DNA of 64,000 nt, from the NCBI RefSeq assembly GCF_003751605.1, contig NZ_RJVJ01000001.1, positions 310,001-374,000 on the forward strand, read 5' to 3'. Shown here in pieces: positions 1 through 9,291 of the stretch (its first letter is position 1; each line of letters opens with the position of its first letter). Below the pieces are notes generated by a model. That model searched no databases and was not told the DNA's origin. It saw only the letters and a program-made list of their open reading frames with translations. The position numbers and the translations under genes were made by a program. This DNA comes from Kitasatospora cineracea (GTDB lineage Bacteria > Actinomycetota > Actinomycetes > Streptomycetales > Streptomycetaceae).

Positions 1-1863
1 GCCGCCGGCCCCGGTGACCGCCAGCCCGGTGGCCACGCCCGGCACCGCGGTGCGCCGCTCGGCCGGCTCCTGCGCCGACTCCGGCACGTGGTGCGGCCGG
101 CCCAGCAGGGCCCGCAGGTCGTCCGCGCCGACCGCGGCGGGCAGCTCGCGCTCGCCCAGCTCGGTCTGCGCGGCGACCTTGCGCAGGATCCGCGCGATCG
201 ACCGCTCCAGGTTCCGGACGCCCGCCTCCCGGGTGTACTCGGCGGCCAGCTTGCGCAGCGCCGCCTCGTCCACCGTCAGCTCGTCCCCGCCCAGGCCCGC
301 CTTGGCGAGCTGGCGCGGCAGCAGGTGGTCGCGGGCGATGGCGACCTTCTCGTCCTCGGTGTAGCCGTCGAGCCGGACCAGGTCCATCCGGTCCAGCAGC
401 GGCTCCGGGATGGCCTCCAGCACGTTCGCCGTGGCCAGGAACACCACGTCGGAGAGGTCGAGTTCGACCTCCAGGTAGTGGTCCCGGAAGGTGTGGTTCT
501 GCGCCGGGTCGAGGACCTCCAGCAGGGCCGCCGCCGGGTCGCCCCGGTAGTCCGAGCCGACCTTGTCGATCTCGTCCAGCAGCACCACCGGGTTCATCGT
601 CCCGGCCTCCTTGACCGCCCGGACGATCCGGCCGGGGATCGAGCCCACGTACGTCCGCCGGTGGCCGCGGATCTCCGCCTCGTCCCGCACGCCGCCGAGC
701 GCGACCCGGACGAACGACCGGCCCATCGCCTTCGCGACGGACTCCCCCAGCGAGGTCTTGCCCACCCCGGGCGGCCCGACCAGCGCCAGCACCGCGCCTC
801 CCCGGCGCCCGCCGATCTGGCCCAGGCCCTGGTCGGCCCGGCGCTTGCGCACCGCCAGGTACTCGACGATCCGGTCCTTCACGTCCGCCAGCCCGGTGTG
901 GTCCGCGTCCAGCACGGCGCGGGCCCCGGCGATGTCGTACGCGTCCTCGGAGCGCTCGTTCCACGGCAGTTCGAGGACGGTGTCCAGCCAGGTGCGGATC
1001 CACGAGCCCTCGGGCGACTGGTCGCTGGCCCGCTCCAGCTTGTCGACCTCCTTGAGGGCGGCCTCGCGCACCTTCTCGGGCAGCGCGGCGGCCTCGACCC
1101 GGGCCCGGTAGTCCTCCTCCTCGGTGTCGGCCTCGCCGTTCAGCTCGGCCAGCTCCTTGCGCACCGCCTCCAGCTGGCGCCGCAGCAGGAACTCCTTCTG
1201 CTGCTTGGCCACGCCCTCCTCGACGTCCTTGCGGATCGAGTCGTTGACCTCCTCCTCCGCGAGGTGCTCGCGCAGCAGGCTCAGCGCGTACTCCAGCCGG
1301 GCCGGGCGGTCCGCCTCCAGCAGCACCTTCAGCTTCTGCTCGGCGGTCGCGAACGGCGCGTACCCGATGTTGTCGGCCAGCTCGCCGACGTCCTCGATCG
1401 CGGCCACCCGGTCGACGATCTGCCAGGCCCCGCGACGGCGCAGCCACTGCGTGGACAGCGCCTTGTACTCCTTGACCAGCTCGGCCGCCCGCCCCGCCAC
1501 CGGCAGCCCCTGGTCCGACTCCTTGAACGGCGTGGTCTCCACCCACAGCGCGGCCCCCGGCCCGGTCGTCCCGGCCCCGATCCGCACCCGTCGCACCGCC
1601 CGCACCAGCGCCGCCGGGTCCCCGTCCGCCAGCCGCCCCACCTGCTCGACCGTCGCCAGCGCCCCCACCGCCGCGTACGACCCGTCCAGCCGCGGCACCA
1701 GCAGCACCTGCGGCTTCCCCCCGCCGCTCCCGGCCCGCGCCGCCTCCACGGCGGCCCGCACCTCGGGATTCGAAAGCTCCAGCGGAACCACCATGCCAGG
1801 GAGCACCACCTCGTCGTCGAGCGGCAGCACCGGCAGAGTGAGCGGAGCGGACATCGATGCCAT
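1..1863 (-). CDS. lon: ATP-dependent protease Lon (C-terminus outside the window)
   Basis: Cytoplasmic AAA+ serine protease that degrades misfolded and regulatory proteins. The visible 621 residues begin with MASMSAPLTLPVLPLDDE, the Lon substrate-binding domain, followed by a coiled region. Next come the AAA+ module with Walker A GPPGVGKTS near residue 361 and Walker B LLDEID near 427, and a lid helix region. The sequence stops as the protease domain begins (AVPGVATGLAVTGAGG), so the catalytic Ser-Lys dyad lies outside the window and cannot be checked. The ATG at 1863 is preceded by GGGGAG at suitable spacing. The upstream region carries a HAIR-like element, consistent with HspR control of lon in Streptomyces. 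Identity is very secure. Confidence 0.97.
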   Translation of the reverse strand, partial: MASMSAPLTLPVLPLDDEVVLPGMVVPLELSNPEVRAAVEAARAGSGGGKPQVLLVPRLDGSYAAVGALATVEQVGRLADGDPAALVRAVRRVRIGAGTTGPGAALWVETTPFKESDQGLPVAGRAAELVKEYKALSTQWLRRRGAWQIVDRVAAIEDVGELADNIGYAPFATAEQKLKVLLEADRPARLEYALSLLREHLAEEEVNDSIRKDVEEGVAKQQKEFLLRRQLEAVRKELAELNGEADTEEEDYRARVEAAALPEKVREAALKEVDKLERASDQSPEGSWIRTWLDTVLELPWNERSEDAYDIAGARAVLDADHTGLADVKDRIVEYLAVRKRRADQGLGQIGGRRGGAVLALVGPPGVGKTSLGESVAKAMGRSFVRVALGGVRDEAEIRGHRRTYVGSIPGRIVRAVKEAGTMNPVVLLDEIDKVGSDYRGDPAAALLEVLDPAQNHTFRDHYLEVELDLSDVVFLATANVLEAIPEPLLDRMDLVRLDGYTEDEKVAIARDHLLPRQLAKAGLGGDELTVDEAALRKLAAEYTREAGVRNLERSIARILRKVAAQTELGERELPAAVGADDLRALLGRPHHVPESAQEPAERRTAVPGVATGLAVTGAGG

Positions 1864-1884
1864 GATCTCTCCCCAGTCAGTGAA

Positions 1885-1927
1885 GTTGAGCTGACCTGAC
1901 TAAGGTCTGACGCCCCCCGATTGTTCC
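1885..1927 (-). promoter_or_regulatory. lon control region: HAIR-like element and SigR-like promoter
   Basis: An imperfect inverted repeat GTTGAGC-N7-ACTAAGG lies at 1885-1905, 21 bases before the lon start. It matches the HspR-binding HAIR consensus CTTGAGT-N7-ACTCAAG at five of seven positions in each arm. On the lon strand GGAAC (1927-1923) is followed after exactly 18 bases by CTT (1904-1902), which resembles the SigR promoter form GGAAY-N18-GTT with one deviation in the -10. The elements are visible; their function is inferred from known lon regulation in Streptomyces. Confidence 0.5.
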
Positions 1928-1972
1928 CCGCCCCGCGTTCACCCCCAGTGAACACACCCCGGCACAGCAGGA

Positions 1973-2000
1973 ACCCCGCGCCCCGTCGGGGGCGCGGGGT
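1973..2000 (-). terminator. Hairpin terminator after the rhomboid-like gene
   Basis: A perfect 12-bp stem (1973-1984 with 1989-2000) closes a GTCG loop. It sits between the 3' end of the rhomboid-like gene and the lon promoter, both on the minus strand, so it probably isolates lon from upstream transcription. Confidence 0.7.
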
Positions 2001-2043
2001 CTCCGCGCGGGGCGGCAGGCGCGCGCCGGTGCGACGTGCGCGG

Positions 2044-2775
2044 TCACCCCTCCGCCGGGGCCGCCTTCGGCCGGCCCTGCGCGCCCCACACCGGCACCGG
2101 TCGCACCGTCCGCGCCCGTCGCGTCCGCCGCGGGCCGCGGGGCCCGCGCCCGCGCAGGAGCGGCCAGAGCGCGACGCCCACCCCCAGCGCGGCGGGGTGG
2201 CCGACCGAGGTGATCAGGTCGGGGTCAGTCAGCAGTTGGTGTCCGATCAGCGCGAGCCCGGCGCCGAGCGCGACCTTCCGTCCGGTCGGGCCGAGCAGTC
2301 CGGCGAGTGCGCCGAGCGAGGTGAGGACGCCGTAGGAGACGCCGATGTCCATCGCGTCGAGCAGGCCGGTCTCGGCTCCGCCGGCCGCCACCGCGGCCAC
2401 CACGACGGCCTGCGAGAGCAGGGTCGCGGCGATGTGGCCGGCGCCGAAGACGCCGAGGGCACGAAGGCCGCCGATCCGTCGTTCCAAGGGTGCGACGGTG
2501 AGGGCGAAGGCCCAGAAGTAGGGCATCCAGACCGGTCCGGCGACCCACAGGCCGCTGCCGACCAGGGAGAGCGCGGGGTGGACGAGCAGGTTGTGCGCGT
2601 CGGTGGAGGAGAGCGACTGGAGCCGGTGCACGGTGTCCTGGTCGCCGAAGCGCGCGTAGAGGGTGGTGCCGAGCAGCAGGGCGAGGTAACCGAGGGCGAA
2701 CGGGTTGGCCCGCGGCGTGGGCACGGCCCGGAGTCCGGGCCGGATCAGTCGTCGGCGCAGTTCCGCGCTGGTCAT
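2044..2775 (-). CDS. Rhomboid-like integral membrane protein
   Basis: Protein of 243 residues starting MTSAELRRRL, with GGGAGG five bases before the ATG at 2775. It has about six hydrophobic segments. The motif GVSYG fits the rhomboid GxSxG nucleophile in the fourth helix, and a histidine in a late helix (SVGHPAALG) could complete a Ser-His dyad. The C-terminal tail is Arg/Pro-rich and probably cytoplasmic. This fits the rhomboid-like proteins common in streptomycetes; proteolytic activity is inferred, not shown. It is transcribed divergently from the response regulator across about 300 bases (2776-3072), where I see no confident operator. The substrate is unknown. Confidence 0.75.
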   Translation of the reverse strand: MTSAELRRRLIRPGLRAVPTPRANPFALGYLALLLGTTLYARFGDQDTVHRLQSLSSTDAHNLLVHPALSLVGSGLWVAGPVWMPYFWAFALTVAPLERRIGGLRALGVFGAGHIAATLLSQAVVVAAVAAGGAETGLLDAMDIGVSYGVLTSLGALAGLLGPTGRKVALGAGLALIGHQLLTDPDLITSVGHPAALGVGVALWPLLRGRGPRGPRRTRRARTVRPVPVWGAQGRPKAAPAEG

Positions 2776-3072
2776 GGTGCCTCCCGGACGCTTCGTCGTG
2801 CCCACGATACGGGTGACGGGTGAGAGGTGTCTGAGGAACTTCTGTGAAGACCTCTGCCCGGGCACGTGCCGCTCGCACACGTACCGTTACAGCTCGCAAG
2901 TGCTGCGGGTAAGGTATCGGCCCGTGCCCGTCCGAGCGGGGACCTGCCAAACCTGCCCCGACCGCGGGCGGGGGCACTCAGCGCCGGAACGGCGCGACGG
3001 AAACAAGACGACTACGAGCGGAAGCCCGCCGTCCCCCCGGACGGCCGGCCCGCGAGCCCTGGGGGCGGTGGC

Positions 3073-3813
3073 GTGACCGTGACAGAGATTCAGCAAGAGC
3101 CGATCAGCAGTGGACCGGTGGGCACCCAGCGACGGGTGCTCGTCGTGGAGGACGAGCCCACCATCGCGGAGTCGATCGCGGCGCGGCTGGGGGCCGAGGG
3201 CTTCAAGGTGGCGGTGGCCCACGACGGGCCGGGCGCGGTGGACGGGTTCCACACCTGGCAGCCGGACCTGGTGGTGCTGGACATCATGCTGCCGGGCTTC
3301 GACGGCCTGGAGGTGTGCCGCCGGATCCAGGCGCAGCGCCCGGTGCCGGTGCTGATGCTGACCGCGCGGGACGACGAGACGGACCTGCTGGTGGGCCTGG
3401 GCGTCGGTGCGGACGACTACATGACCAAGCCGTTCTCGATGCGCGAGCTGGCGGCCCGGGTGAACGTGCTGCTGCGCCGGGTGGAGCGGGCCCAGCAGGC
3501 GGCCCGGACGCCCGCGCTGGGGTCCCTGCGGTTCGGCGAGCTGGAGATCGACCACGTGCAGCGCCGGGTCCGGCTGGGCAGCGGCGACGTGCACCTGACG
3601 CCGACCGAGTTCGACCTGCTGGCCTGCCTGGCGGCGCAGCCGCGCGCGGTGCTGACCCGCGAGCAGCTGCTGGCCGAGGTGTGGGACTGGACCGACGCGT
3701 CCGGCACCCGCACGGTGGACAGCCACGTGAAGGCGCTGCGCCGGAAGATCGGCGCGAGCTGGATCCGCACGGTGCACGGCGTGGGGTACGCGCTGGAGGC
3801 CCCGCTGTCCTGA
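3073..3813 (+). CDS. OmpR/PhoB-family response regulator
   Basis: DNA-binding output partner of the adjacent histidine kinase, 246 residues. The N-terminal receiver domain shows the acidic pocket (VVEDEP), phospho-acceptor Asp70 in VLDIMLPG, the conserved LTARDD, and Lys119 in TKPFS. A C-terminal winged-helix trans_reg_C domain follows (LTPTEFDLLACLA, VDSHVKALRRKI, VHGVGYALE). The GTG at 3073 follows a G-rich ribosome-binding stretch; a second GTG at 3079 is nearly equivalent. The pair lies just upstream of kgd, as in S. coelicolor. The signal and regulon cannot be read from sequence. Confidence 0.92.
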   Translation: MTVTEIQQEPISSGPVGTQRRVLVVEDEPTIAESIAARLGAEGFKVAVAHDGPGAVDGFHTWQPDLVVLDIMLPGFDGLEVCRRIQAQRPVPVLMLTARDDETDLLVGLGVGADDYMTKPFSMRELAARVNVLLRRVERAQQAARTPALGSLRFGELEIDHVQRRVRLGSGDVHLTPTEFDLLACLAAQPRAVLTREQLLAEVWDWTDASGTRTVDSHVKALRRKIGASWIRTVHGVGYALEAPLS

Positions 3814-3979
3814 CCGGACGCCGCCGGTCCGGGCCCGCGGGCCCGTCCGCGGCGCGTCCGGCCCCCTCACCGAGGACAAGTCGCAGGGACACCATGACCT
3901 TTCCGCAGCAACGCAACGGGGAAGCCGAGCCGGCTCCCCCCGGCCCCGGCCCTCGCTCGCGGCGCGCGCCGCGCACCGG

Positions 3980-5041
3980 GTGTGGGCGGACATCCGCCCG
4001 TTCGACCCGGTCCGCTCGATCAAGGGCAAGCTGGCGGTGCTGGTGGTCGTCTCGGTGGTGCTGGCCACCGGGATGGTGGTGGTGGCGATCCGGTCGGAGA
4101 CCCAGATCCGGATCATCATGATCTTCTCGCTGATCGCCTCGCTGCTGTTCATGCAGTTCCTGGCGAACGGGCTGACGGCGCCGCTGCGCGACATGACGGC
4201 GGCGGCGCGGTCGATGGCGGAGGGCGACTACAGCGCCCGGGTCGAGGTGTCCTCGCGGGACGAGATCGGCGAGCTGGCCGACACCTTCAACCGGATGGCG
4301 GGCGACCTGGAGGCCGCCGACCGGCACCGCCGCGAGCTGATCGCCAACGTCTCGCACGAGCTGCGCACGCCGATCGCGGCGCTGCGCGGCCTGCTGGAGA
4401 ACGTGGTGGACGGCGTGGTGAAGCCGGACCCGAAGAACCTGGGCACCGCGCTGGAGCAGACCGAGCGGCTGGGCCGGCTGGTGACCCACCTGCTGGACCT
4501 GTCGAAGCTGGACGACGGCGTGGTCCCGCTGGACTCCCGCCCGTTCCCGGTCCGCCCGTTCCTGGACGGGGTGCTGCGCGGGGTGACGGTGGACGGGGCG
4601 ACGGCGGGCGGCGCGTACGCCCGGCGCGGGGACGTCCGACTGGAGGTGGAGGTGGAGCCGGCCGGGCTGTCCGCGGTGGCGGACGAGGAGCGGCTGCACC
4701 AGGTGGTGGCCAACCTGGTGGACAACGCCTGCAAGCACTCGCCGGTCGGCGGCACCGTGACGGTGCGGGCCCGGGCGGCCGAGGGCGGCGGGCTGCTGCT
4801 GGAGGTGGAGGACCAGGGTCCGGGCATCCCGGCGGCGGACCGCGAGCGGGTCTTCGAGCGGTTCGGCCGGAGCGGTTCGCCGACCGCGCTGGGGCCGGGC
4901 AGCGACGGCGGGACGGGTCTCGGGCTGGCGATCGCGCGCTGGGCGGTGGACCTGCACGGCGGCCGGATCCGGGTGGCGGAGGCGGCCGCGGGCTGCCGGA
5001 TCGAGGTCACCCTGCCGGGTGAGACGCCGGTGCCGGTCTGA
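3980..5041 (+). CDS. HAMP-type sensor histidine kinase (N-terminus probably frameshifted)
   Basis: Membrane sensor kinase paired with the preceding regulator. The open frame from GTG 3980 gives 353 residues: two close transmembrane helices (about 19-37 and 43-62), HAMP, HisKA with phospho-His126 in NVSHELRTP, and HATPase with the N box (NLVDNACKHSP), DQGPGIP and GTGLGLAIA. It has almost no extracellular loop, suggesting sensing within the membrane. GTG 3980 has no ribosome-binding site. An ATG at 3894 with an upstream AGGGA opens another frame (MTFPQQRNGEAEPAPP), and one extra C in the six-C run 3936-3941 would join it smoothly to the kinase frame (RPRPSLAARAAHRVWADIRP). The true start is therefore probably 3894. 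Confidence 0.88.
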   Translation: MWADIRPFDPVRSIKGKLAVLVVVSVVLATGMVVVAIRSETQIRIIMIFSLIASLLFMQFLANGLTAPLRDMTAAARSMAEGDYSARVEVSSRDEIGELADTFNRMAGDLEAADRHRRELIANVSHELRTPIAALRGLLENVVDGVVKPDPKNLGTALEQTERLGRLVTHLLDLSKLDDGVVPLDSRPFPVRPFLDGVLRGVTVDGATAGGAYARRGDVRLEVEVEPAGLSAVADEERLHQVVANLVDNACKHSPVGGTVTVRARAAEGGGLLLEVEDQGPGIPAADRERVFERFGRSGSPTALGPGSDGGTGLGLAIARWAVDLHGGRIRVAEAAAGCRIEVTLPGETPVPV

Positions 5042-5342
5042 GACTGTGGCGGAATCGGTACAAACCGGGGACGGGCTGCTCGGTGCCGGTCCCCGCCCCG
5101 GGCCGCCAACTGGTCCAGACCACTGCTTCGTCCGATTTTCTGCCAGTATGACCACGACCGATCAGGGGCCCTTTTCCCTGATTTCCGGCATCCCTAACGC
5201 CGGGATCCGGCCAAAAACCCGCTCGGCGGTGTGATCTGGGTGACGCCTGACCACCGGGGACTGCGCGATCACTCGTCGGAGGCGTAGCCTTAATCCCCGC
5301 TGTCCACCATCCCAAAAGGAAGCGGAAGAGGGCGGTTGCCCC
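5042..5342 (+). promoter_or_regulatory. Intergenic region upstream of kgd
   Basis: About 300 bases without a gene. A hairpin with CCGGCATCCC and GGGATCCGG arms lies near 5185-5212 and could end the two-component operon. A TAGCCT hexamer at 5285-5290 is a possible -10 for kgd with a short leader, but I see no good -35. An AAGGAAGCGGAAGAGG purine stretch precedes the GTG at 5343 and serves as ribosome-binding region. Confidence 0.35.
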
Positions 5343-8300
5343 GTGTCGCCACACCAAAAAACCCCCAGCTCGGCAAGCTCCACTGGCTTCGGCCCCAATG
5401 AGTGGCTCGTCGACGAGATCTACCAGCAGTACCTCCAGGACCCGGCCTCGGTCGACCGTGCCTGGTGGGACTTTTTCGCCGACTACAAGCCCGGTACCGA
5501 GGTGACTCCAGTGACCCAGGCCGCAACTCCGGTCGGCGCCCAGCCGACCCCCGTTGCCGCTCCCGTTGCCGCAGCTCCGGCCGCGCCCGCCGCCCCCGCG
5601 CCCGTCGCGCCGGCGCCCGCGCAGCCGGTGGCCGCTCCCGCGCCGCTCCCGGCCGCCCCCGCCGCGCCGCCCGCGCCGAAGGCGGCGGCCCCGGCCGCCG
5701 CCGCGCCCGCGAAGGCCGCCGCCGAGGGCCCCGAGCTGGTCCAGCTGCGCGGCCCGGCCAAGGCCGTGGCGTCCAACATGGACGCCTCGCTGGAGGTTCC
5801 GACCGCCACCTCGGTGCGCGCCGTCCCGGCGAAGCTGCTGATCGACAACCGCATCGTCATCAACAACCACCTGCAGCGCGCCCGCGGCGGCAAGGTGTCC
5901 TTCACCCACCTGATCGGCTACGCGCTGGTCCAGGCCGTGAAGGCCAACCCCGCGATGAACTACAGCTACAAGGTGGAGGACGGCAAGTCCTACCTGGTGA
6001 AGCCCGAGCACGTGAACCTGGGCCTCGCCATCGACCTGGTCAAGCCGAACGGCGACCGCCAGCTGGTCGTCGCGGCCATCAAGAAGGCCGAGACGCTCGA
6101 CTTCTTCGGCTTCTGGCAGGCCTACGAGGACATCGTCCGCCGGGCCCGCGCCAACAAGCTGACCATGGACGACTTCACCGGCGTCACGGTCTCGCTGACC
6201 AACCCCGGCGGCATCGGCACCGTGCACTCCGTGCCGCGCCTGATGCAGAACCAGGGCACCATCGTCGGCGTCGGCGCGATGGAGTACCCGGCCGAGTTCC
6301 AGGGCTCCTCCCAGGAGACGCTGGCCCGCCTGGGCATCTCCAAGATCATGACCCTGACCTCGACCTACGACCACCGGGTCATCCAGGGCGCGGCCTCGGG
6401 CGAGTTCCTCCGCTCGATCCACCAGCTGCTGCTGGGCGCGAACAACTTCTACGACGAGGTGTTCGAGTCCCTGCGGATCCCGTACGAGCCGGTGCGCTGG
6501 GCGACCGACGTGGCGACCACCCACGACGACGAGGTCAACAAGACCGCCCGGGTCATCGAGCTGATCCACTCCTACCGGGTCCGCGGCCACCTGATGGCCG
6601 ACACCGACCCGCTGGAGTACATGCAGCGCAAGCACCCCGACCTGGACGTCGTCTCGCACGGCCTCACCCTGTGGGACCTGGAGCGCGAGTTCGCGGTCGG
6701 CGGCTTCGGCGGCCAGAAGATGATGAAGCTCCGCGACATCCTCGGCCTGCTGCGCAACACCTACTGCCGCACCGTCGGCATCGAGTACATGCACATCCAG
6801 GACCCGGCGCAGCGCAAGTGGCTGCAGGAGCGCCTGGAGAAGCCGTACACCAAGCCGGAGCGCGAGGAGCAGCTGCGCATCCTGCGCCGGCTGAACTCGG
6901 CCGAGGCGTTCGAGACCTTCCTGCAGACCAAGTACGTCGGGCAGAAGCGGTTCTCGCTGGAGGGCGGCGAGTCGCTCATCCCGCTGCTGGACGCCACCAT
7001 CGACGCCGCCGCCGAGCACCGCCTCGACGAGGCCGTCATCGGCATGGCGCACCGCGGCCGGCTGAACGTGCTGGCGAACATCGTCGGCAAGCCGTTCGGC
7101 AAGATCTTCGGCGAGTTCGAGGGCAACCTCGACCCGAAGTCGATGCACGGCTCCGGCGACGTGAAGTACCACCTGGGCTCCGAGGGCACCTTCACCGGCC
7201 TGGACGGCGAGACCATCAAGGTGTCGCTGGCCGCCAACCCCTCGCACCTGGAGACCGTCGACCCGGTCGTCGAGGGCATCGCCCGCGCCAAGCAGGACAT
7301 CCTGGACTTCGGCGGCACCACCTTCCCGGTGCTCCCGATCCAGATCCACGGCGACGCGGCCTTCGCGGGCCAGGGCGTGGTCGCGGAGACCCTGAACATG
7401 TCGCAGCTGCGCGGCTACCGCACCGGCGGCACCGTGCACATCGTGGTCAACAACCAGGTCGGCTTCACCGCCGCCCCGGCCTCCTCGCGCTCCTCGATGT
7501 ACTGCACCGACGTGGCCCGGATGATCGAGGCGCCGATCTTCCACGTGAACGGCGACGACCCGGAGGCCGTGGTCCGCGTCGCGCGACTGGCCTTCGAGTT
7601 CCGCCAGCAGTTCCACAAGGACGTCGTGATCGACCTCATCTGCTACCGCCGCCGCGGTCACAACGAGGCCGACAACCCGTCGTTCACCCAGCCGCTGATG
7701 TACGACCTGATCGACAAGAAGCGCTCGGTGCGCAAGCTCTACACCGAGGCGCTGATCGGTCGCGGCGACATCACCATGGAAGAGGCCGAGCAGGCGCTGC
7801 AGGACTTCCAGGGCCAGCTGGAGAAGGTGTTCTCCGAGGTCCGCGAGGCCACCGCCGCCCCGGCTCCGGCCGAGACCGGCCGCCCGGTCGCGGACTTCCC
7901 GGTGTCGATCCAGACCGGCATCTCCGCCGAGATGGTCAAGCGGATCGCCGCCTCGCAGGTCAACCTGCCGGACTGGCTGACCGTGCACCCGCGCCTGCTG
8001 CCGCAGCTGCAGCGCCGCGCCGCCTCGGTCGAGGACAACACCATCGACTGGGCCACCGGCGAGGCGCTCGCCATCGGCTCGCTGCTGATGGAGGGCCACC
8101 CGGTCCGGCTGGCCGGCCAGGACTCCCGCCGCGGCACCTTCGGCCAGCGCCACGCGGTGCTGATCGACCGGAACACCGGCGAGGACTACACCCCGCTGAT
8201 GTACCTGACCGAGGACCAGGCCCGGTTCACCGTCTACGACTCGCTGCTCAGCGAGTATGCGGCGATGGGCTTCGAGTACGGCTACTCGCTGACCCGCCCG

Positions 8301-9089
8301 AACGCGCTGGTCATGTGGGAGGCCCAGTTCGGCGACTTCGTCAACGGCGCGCAGACCATGGTCGACGAGTACATCGCGTCCGCCGAGCAGAAGTGGGGCC
8401 AGCACTCCGGCGTCACCCTGCTGCTGCCGCACGGCATGGAGGGCCAGGGCCCGGACCACTCGTCCGCCCGCCCGGAGCGCTTCCTGGCGCTGTGCGCGCA
8501 GGACAACATGACGGTCGCCATGCCGACCCTGCCGTCGAACTACTTCCACCTGCTGCGCTGGCAGGCGCACAACCCGCACCACAAGCCGCTCATCGTCTTC
8601 ACCCCGAAGTCGATGCTGCGCCTGAAGGCCGCGGCGTCCGCCGCCTCCGAGTTCCTCAGCGGCGGCTTCCGCCCGGTGATCGGGGACAGCACGGTCGACC
8701 CGGCGCAGGTCCGCAAGGTGGTGATCACCTCCGGCAAGTTCTACTACGACCTGGAGGCGGCCCGGACCGCGCGCGGCACCACCGACACCGCGATCGTCCG
8801 CGTCGAGCGCCTGTACCCGCTGCCGGTGGCCGAGCTCCAGGAGGAGCTCAGCCGCTACGGCGACGACGTGCAGTTCGTCTGGGCGCAGGAGGAGCCGGCC
8901 AACCAGGGTGCCTGGCCGTTCATCGCCATGAACCTGGTCGACCACCTGCAGGTCGTGATCGGCCGCTCCGGTGGCAACGCCCGGCTGCGCCGGGTCGCCC
9001 GCACGGCCTCCTCGGCCCCCGCGGTCGGCTCCGCCAAGCGGCACGCGGCCGAGCAGCAGGCGCTGGTCGAAGAGGTGTTCTCGCTCTGA
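5343..9089 (+). CDS. kgd: Multifunctional 2-oxoglutarate metabolism enzyme (E1/E2-type fusion)
   Basis: Actinobacterial 2-oxoglutarate decarboxylase/dehydrogenase of 1248 residues, feeding the TCA cycle. The N-terminus ([16 protein letters not shown]) is the E1 helix region. An Ala/Pro linker (about 60-130) leads to an E2-like acyltransferase domain ending at DHRVIQG near residue 342. The thiamine-diphosphate E1 part follows, with [10 protein letters not shown] near 568, the GDAAFAGQG cofactor motif, NNQVGFTA and [13 protein letters not shown], and a C-terminal pyrimidine-binding domain ([11 protein letters not shown]). No lipoyl domain is present, as in mycobacterial KGD. The GTG start opens the conserved N-terminus. 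In such bacteria activity is restrained by the FHA protein GarA/OdhI, not encoded here. Confidence 0.97.
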   Translation: MSPHQKTPSSASSTGFGPNEWLVDEIYQQYLQDPASVDRAWWDFFADYKPGTEVTPVTQAATPVGAQPTPVAAPVAAAPAAPAAPAPVAPAPAQPVAAPAPLPAAPAAPPAPKAAAPAAAAPAKAAAEGPELVQLRGPAKAVASNMDASLEVPTATSVRAVPAKLLIDNRIVINNHLQRARGGKVSFTHLIGYALVQAVKANPAMNYSYKVEDGKSYLVKPEHVNLGLAIDLVKPNGDRQLVVAAIKKAETLDFFGFWQAYEDIVRRARANKLTMDDFTGVTVSLTNPGGIGTVHSVPRLMQNQGTIVGVGAMEYPAEFQGSSQETLARLGISKIMTLTSTYDHRVIQGAASGEFLRSIHQLLLGANNFYDEVFESLRIPYEPVRWATDVATTHDDEVNKTARVIELIHSYRVRGHLMADTDPLEYMQRKHPDLDVVSHGLTLWDLEREFAVGGFGGQKMMKLRDILGLLRNTYCRTVGIEYMHIQDPAQRKWLQERLEKPYTKPEREEQLRILRRLNSAEAFETFLQTKYVGQKRFSLEGGESLIPLLDATIDAAAEHRLDEAVIGMAHRGRLNVLANIVGKPFGKIFGEFEGNLDPKSMHGSGDVKYHLGSEGTFTGLDGETIKVSLAANPSHLETVDPVVEGIARAKQDILDFGGTTFPVLPIQIHGDAAFAGQGVVAETLNMSQLRGYRTGGTVHIVVNNQVGFTAAPASSRSSMYCTDVARMIEAPIFHVNGDDPEAVVRVARLAFEFRQQFHKDVVIDLICYRRRGHNEADNPSFTQPLMYDLIDKKRSVRKLYTEALIGRGDITMEEAEQALQDFQGQLEKVFSEVREATAAPAPAETGRPVADFPVSIQTGISAEMVKRIAASQVNLPDWLTVHPRLLPQLQRRAASVEDNTIDWATGEALAIGSLLMEGHPVRLAGQDSRRGTFGQRHAVLIDRNTGEDYTPLMYLTEDQARFTVYDSLLSEYAAMGFEYGYSLTRPNALVMWEAQFGDFVNGAQTMVDEYIASAEQKWGQHSGVTLLLPHGMEGQGPDHSSARPERFLALCAQDNMTVAMPTLPSNYFHLLRWQAHNPHHKPLIVFTPKSMLRLKAAASAASEFLSGGFRPVIGDSTVDPAQVRKVVITSGKFYYDLEAARTARGTTDTAIVRVERLYPLPVAELQEELSRYGDDVQFVWAQEEPANQGAWPFIAMNLVDHLQVVIGRSGGNARLRRVARTASSAPAVGSAKRHAAEQQALVEEVFSL

Positions 9090-9114
9090 CCCGCTGAGGC
9101 GCGGCACCGCACCG

Positions 9115-9152
9115 ACCGCCCCCGTCCCCGGTTCTCCGGGGGCGGGGGCGGT
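9115..9152 (+). terminator. Terminator after kgd
   Basis: A long GC-rich hairpin (arms 9115-9131 and 9136-9152, one mismatch, TTCT loop) followed by TCCGTTTCC lies 26 bases after the kgd stop. Confidence 0.7.
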
Positions 9153-9291
9153 TCCGTTTCCGGACCGTGATGCGCTGCGGACCGCCGCGGGCTGCACGGG
9201 TTCTGACGGATCGGTAGGTTATGGGGCGCCGTCCGGTGGAGCCGCCCGGACGGCCGTCTTCCGGCACCGTCGTCCAAGGGGGAACCGCCGC

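Noticed and set aside
5007..9197. Very long open frame antisense to kgd
   Set aside because: Mirror of a strongly biased GC-rich gene; the translation is Val/Leu/Arg/Gly/His/Gln low complexity with no family motif, while kgd on the other strand is unmistakable.
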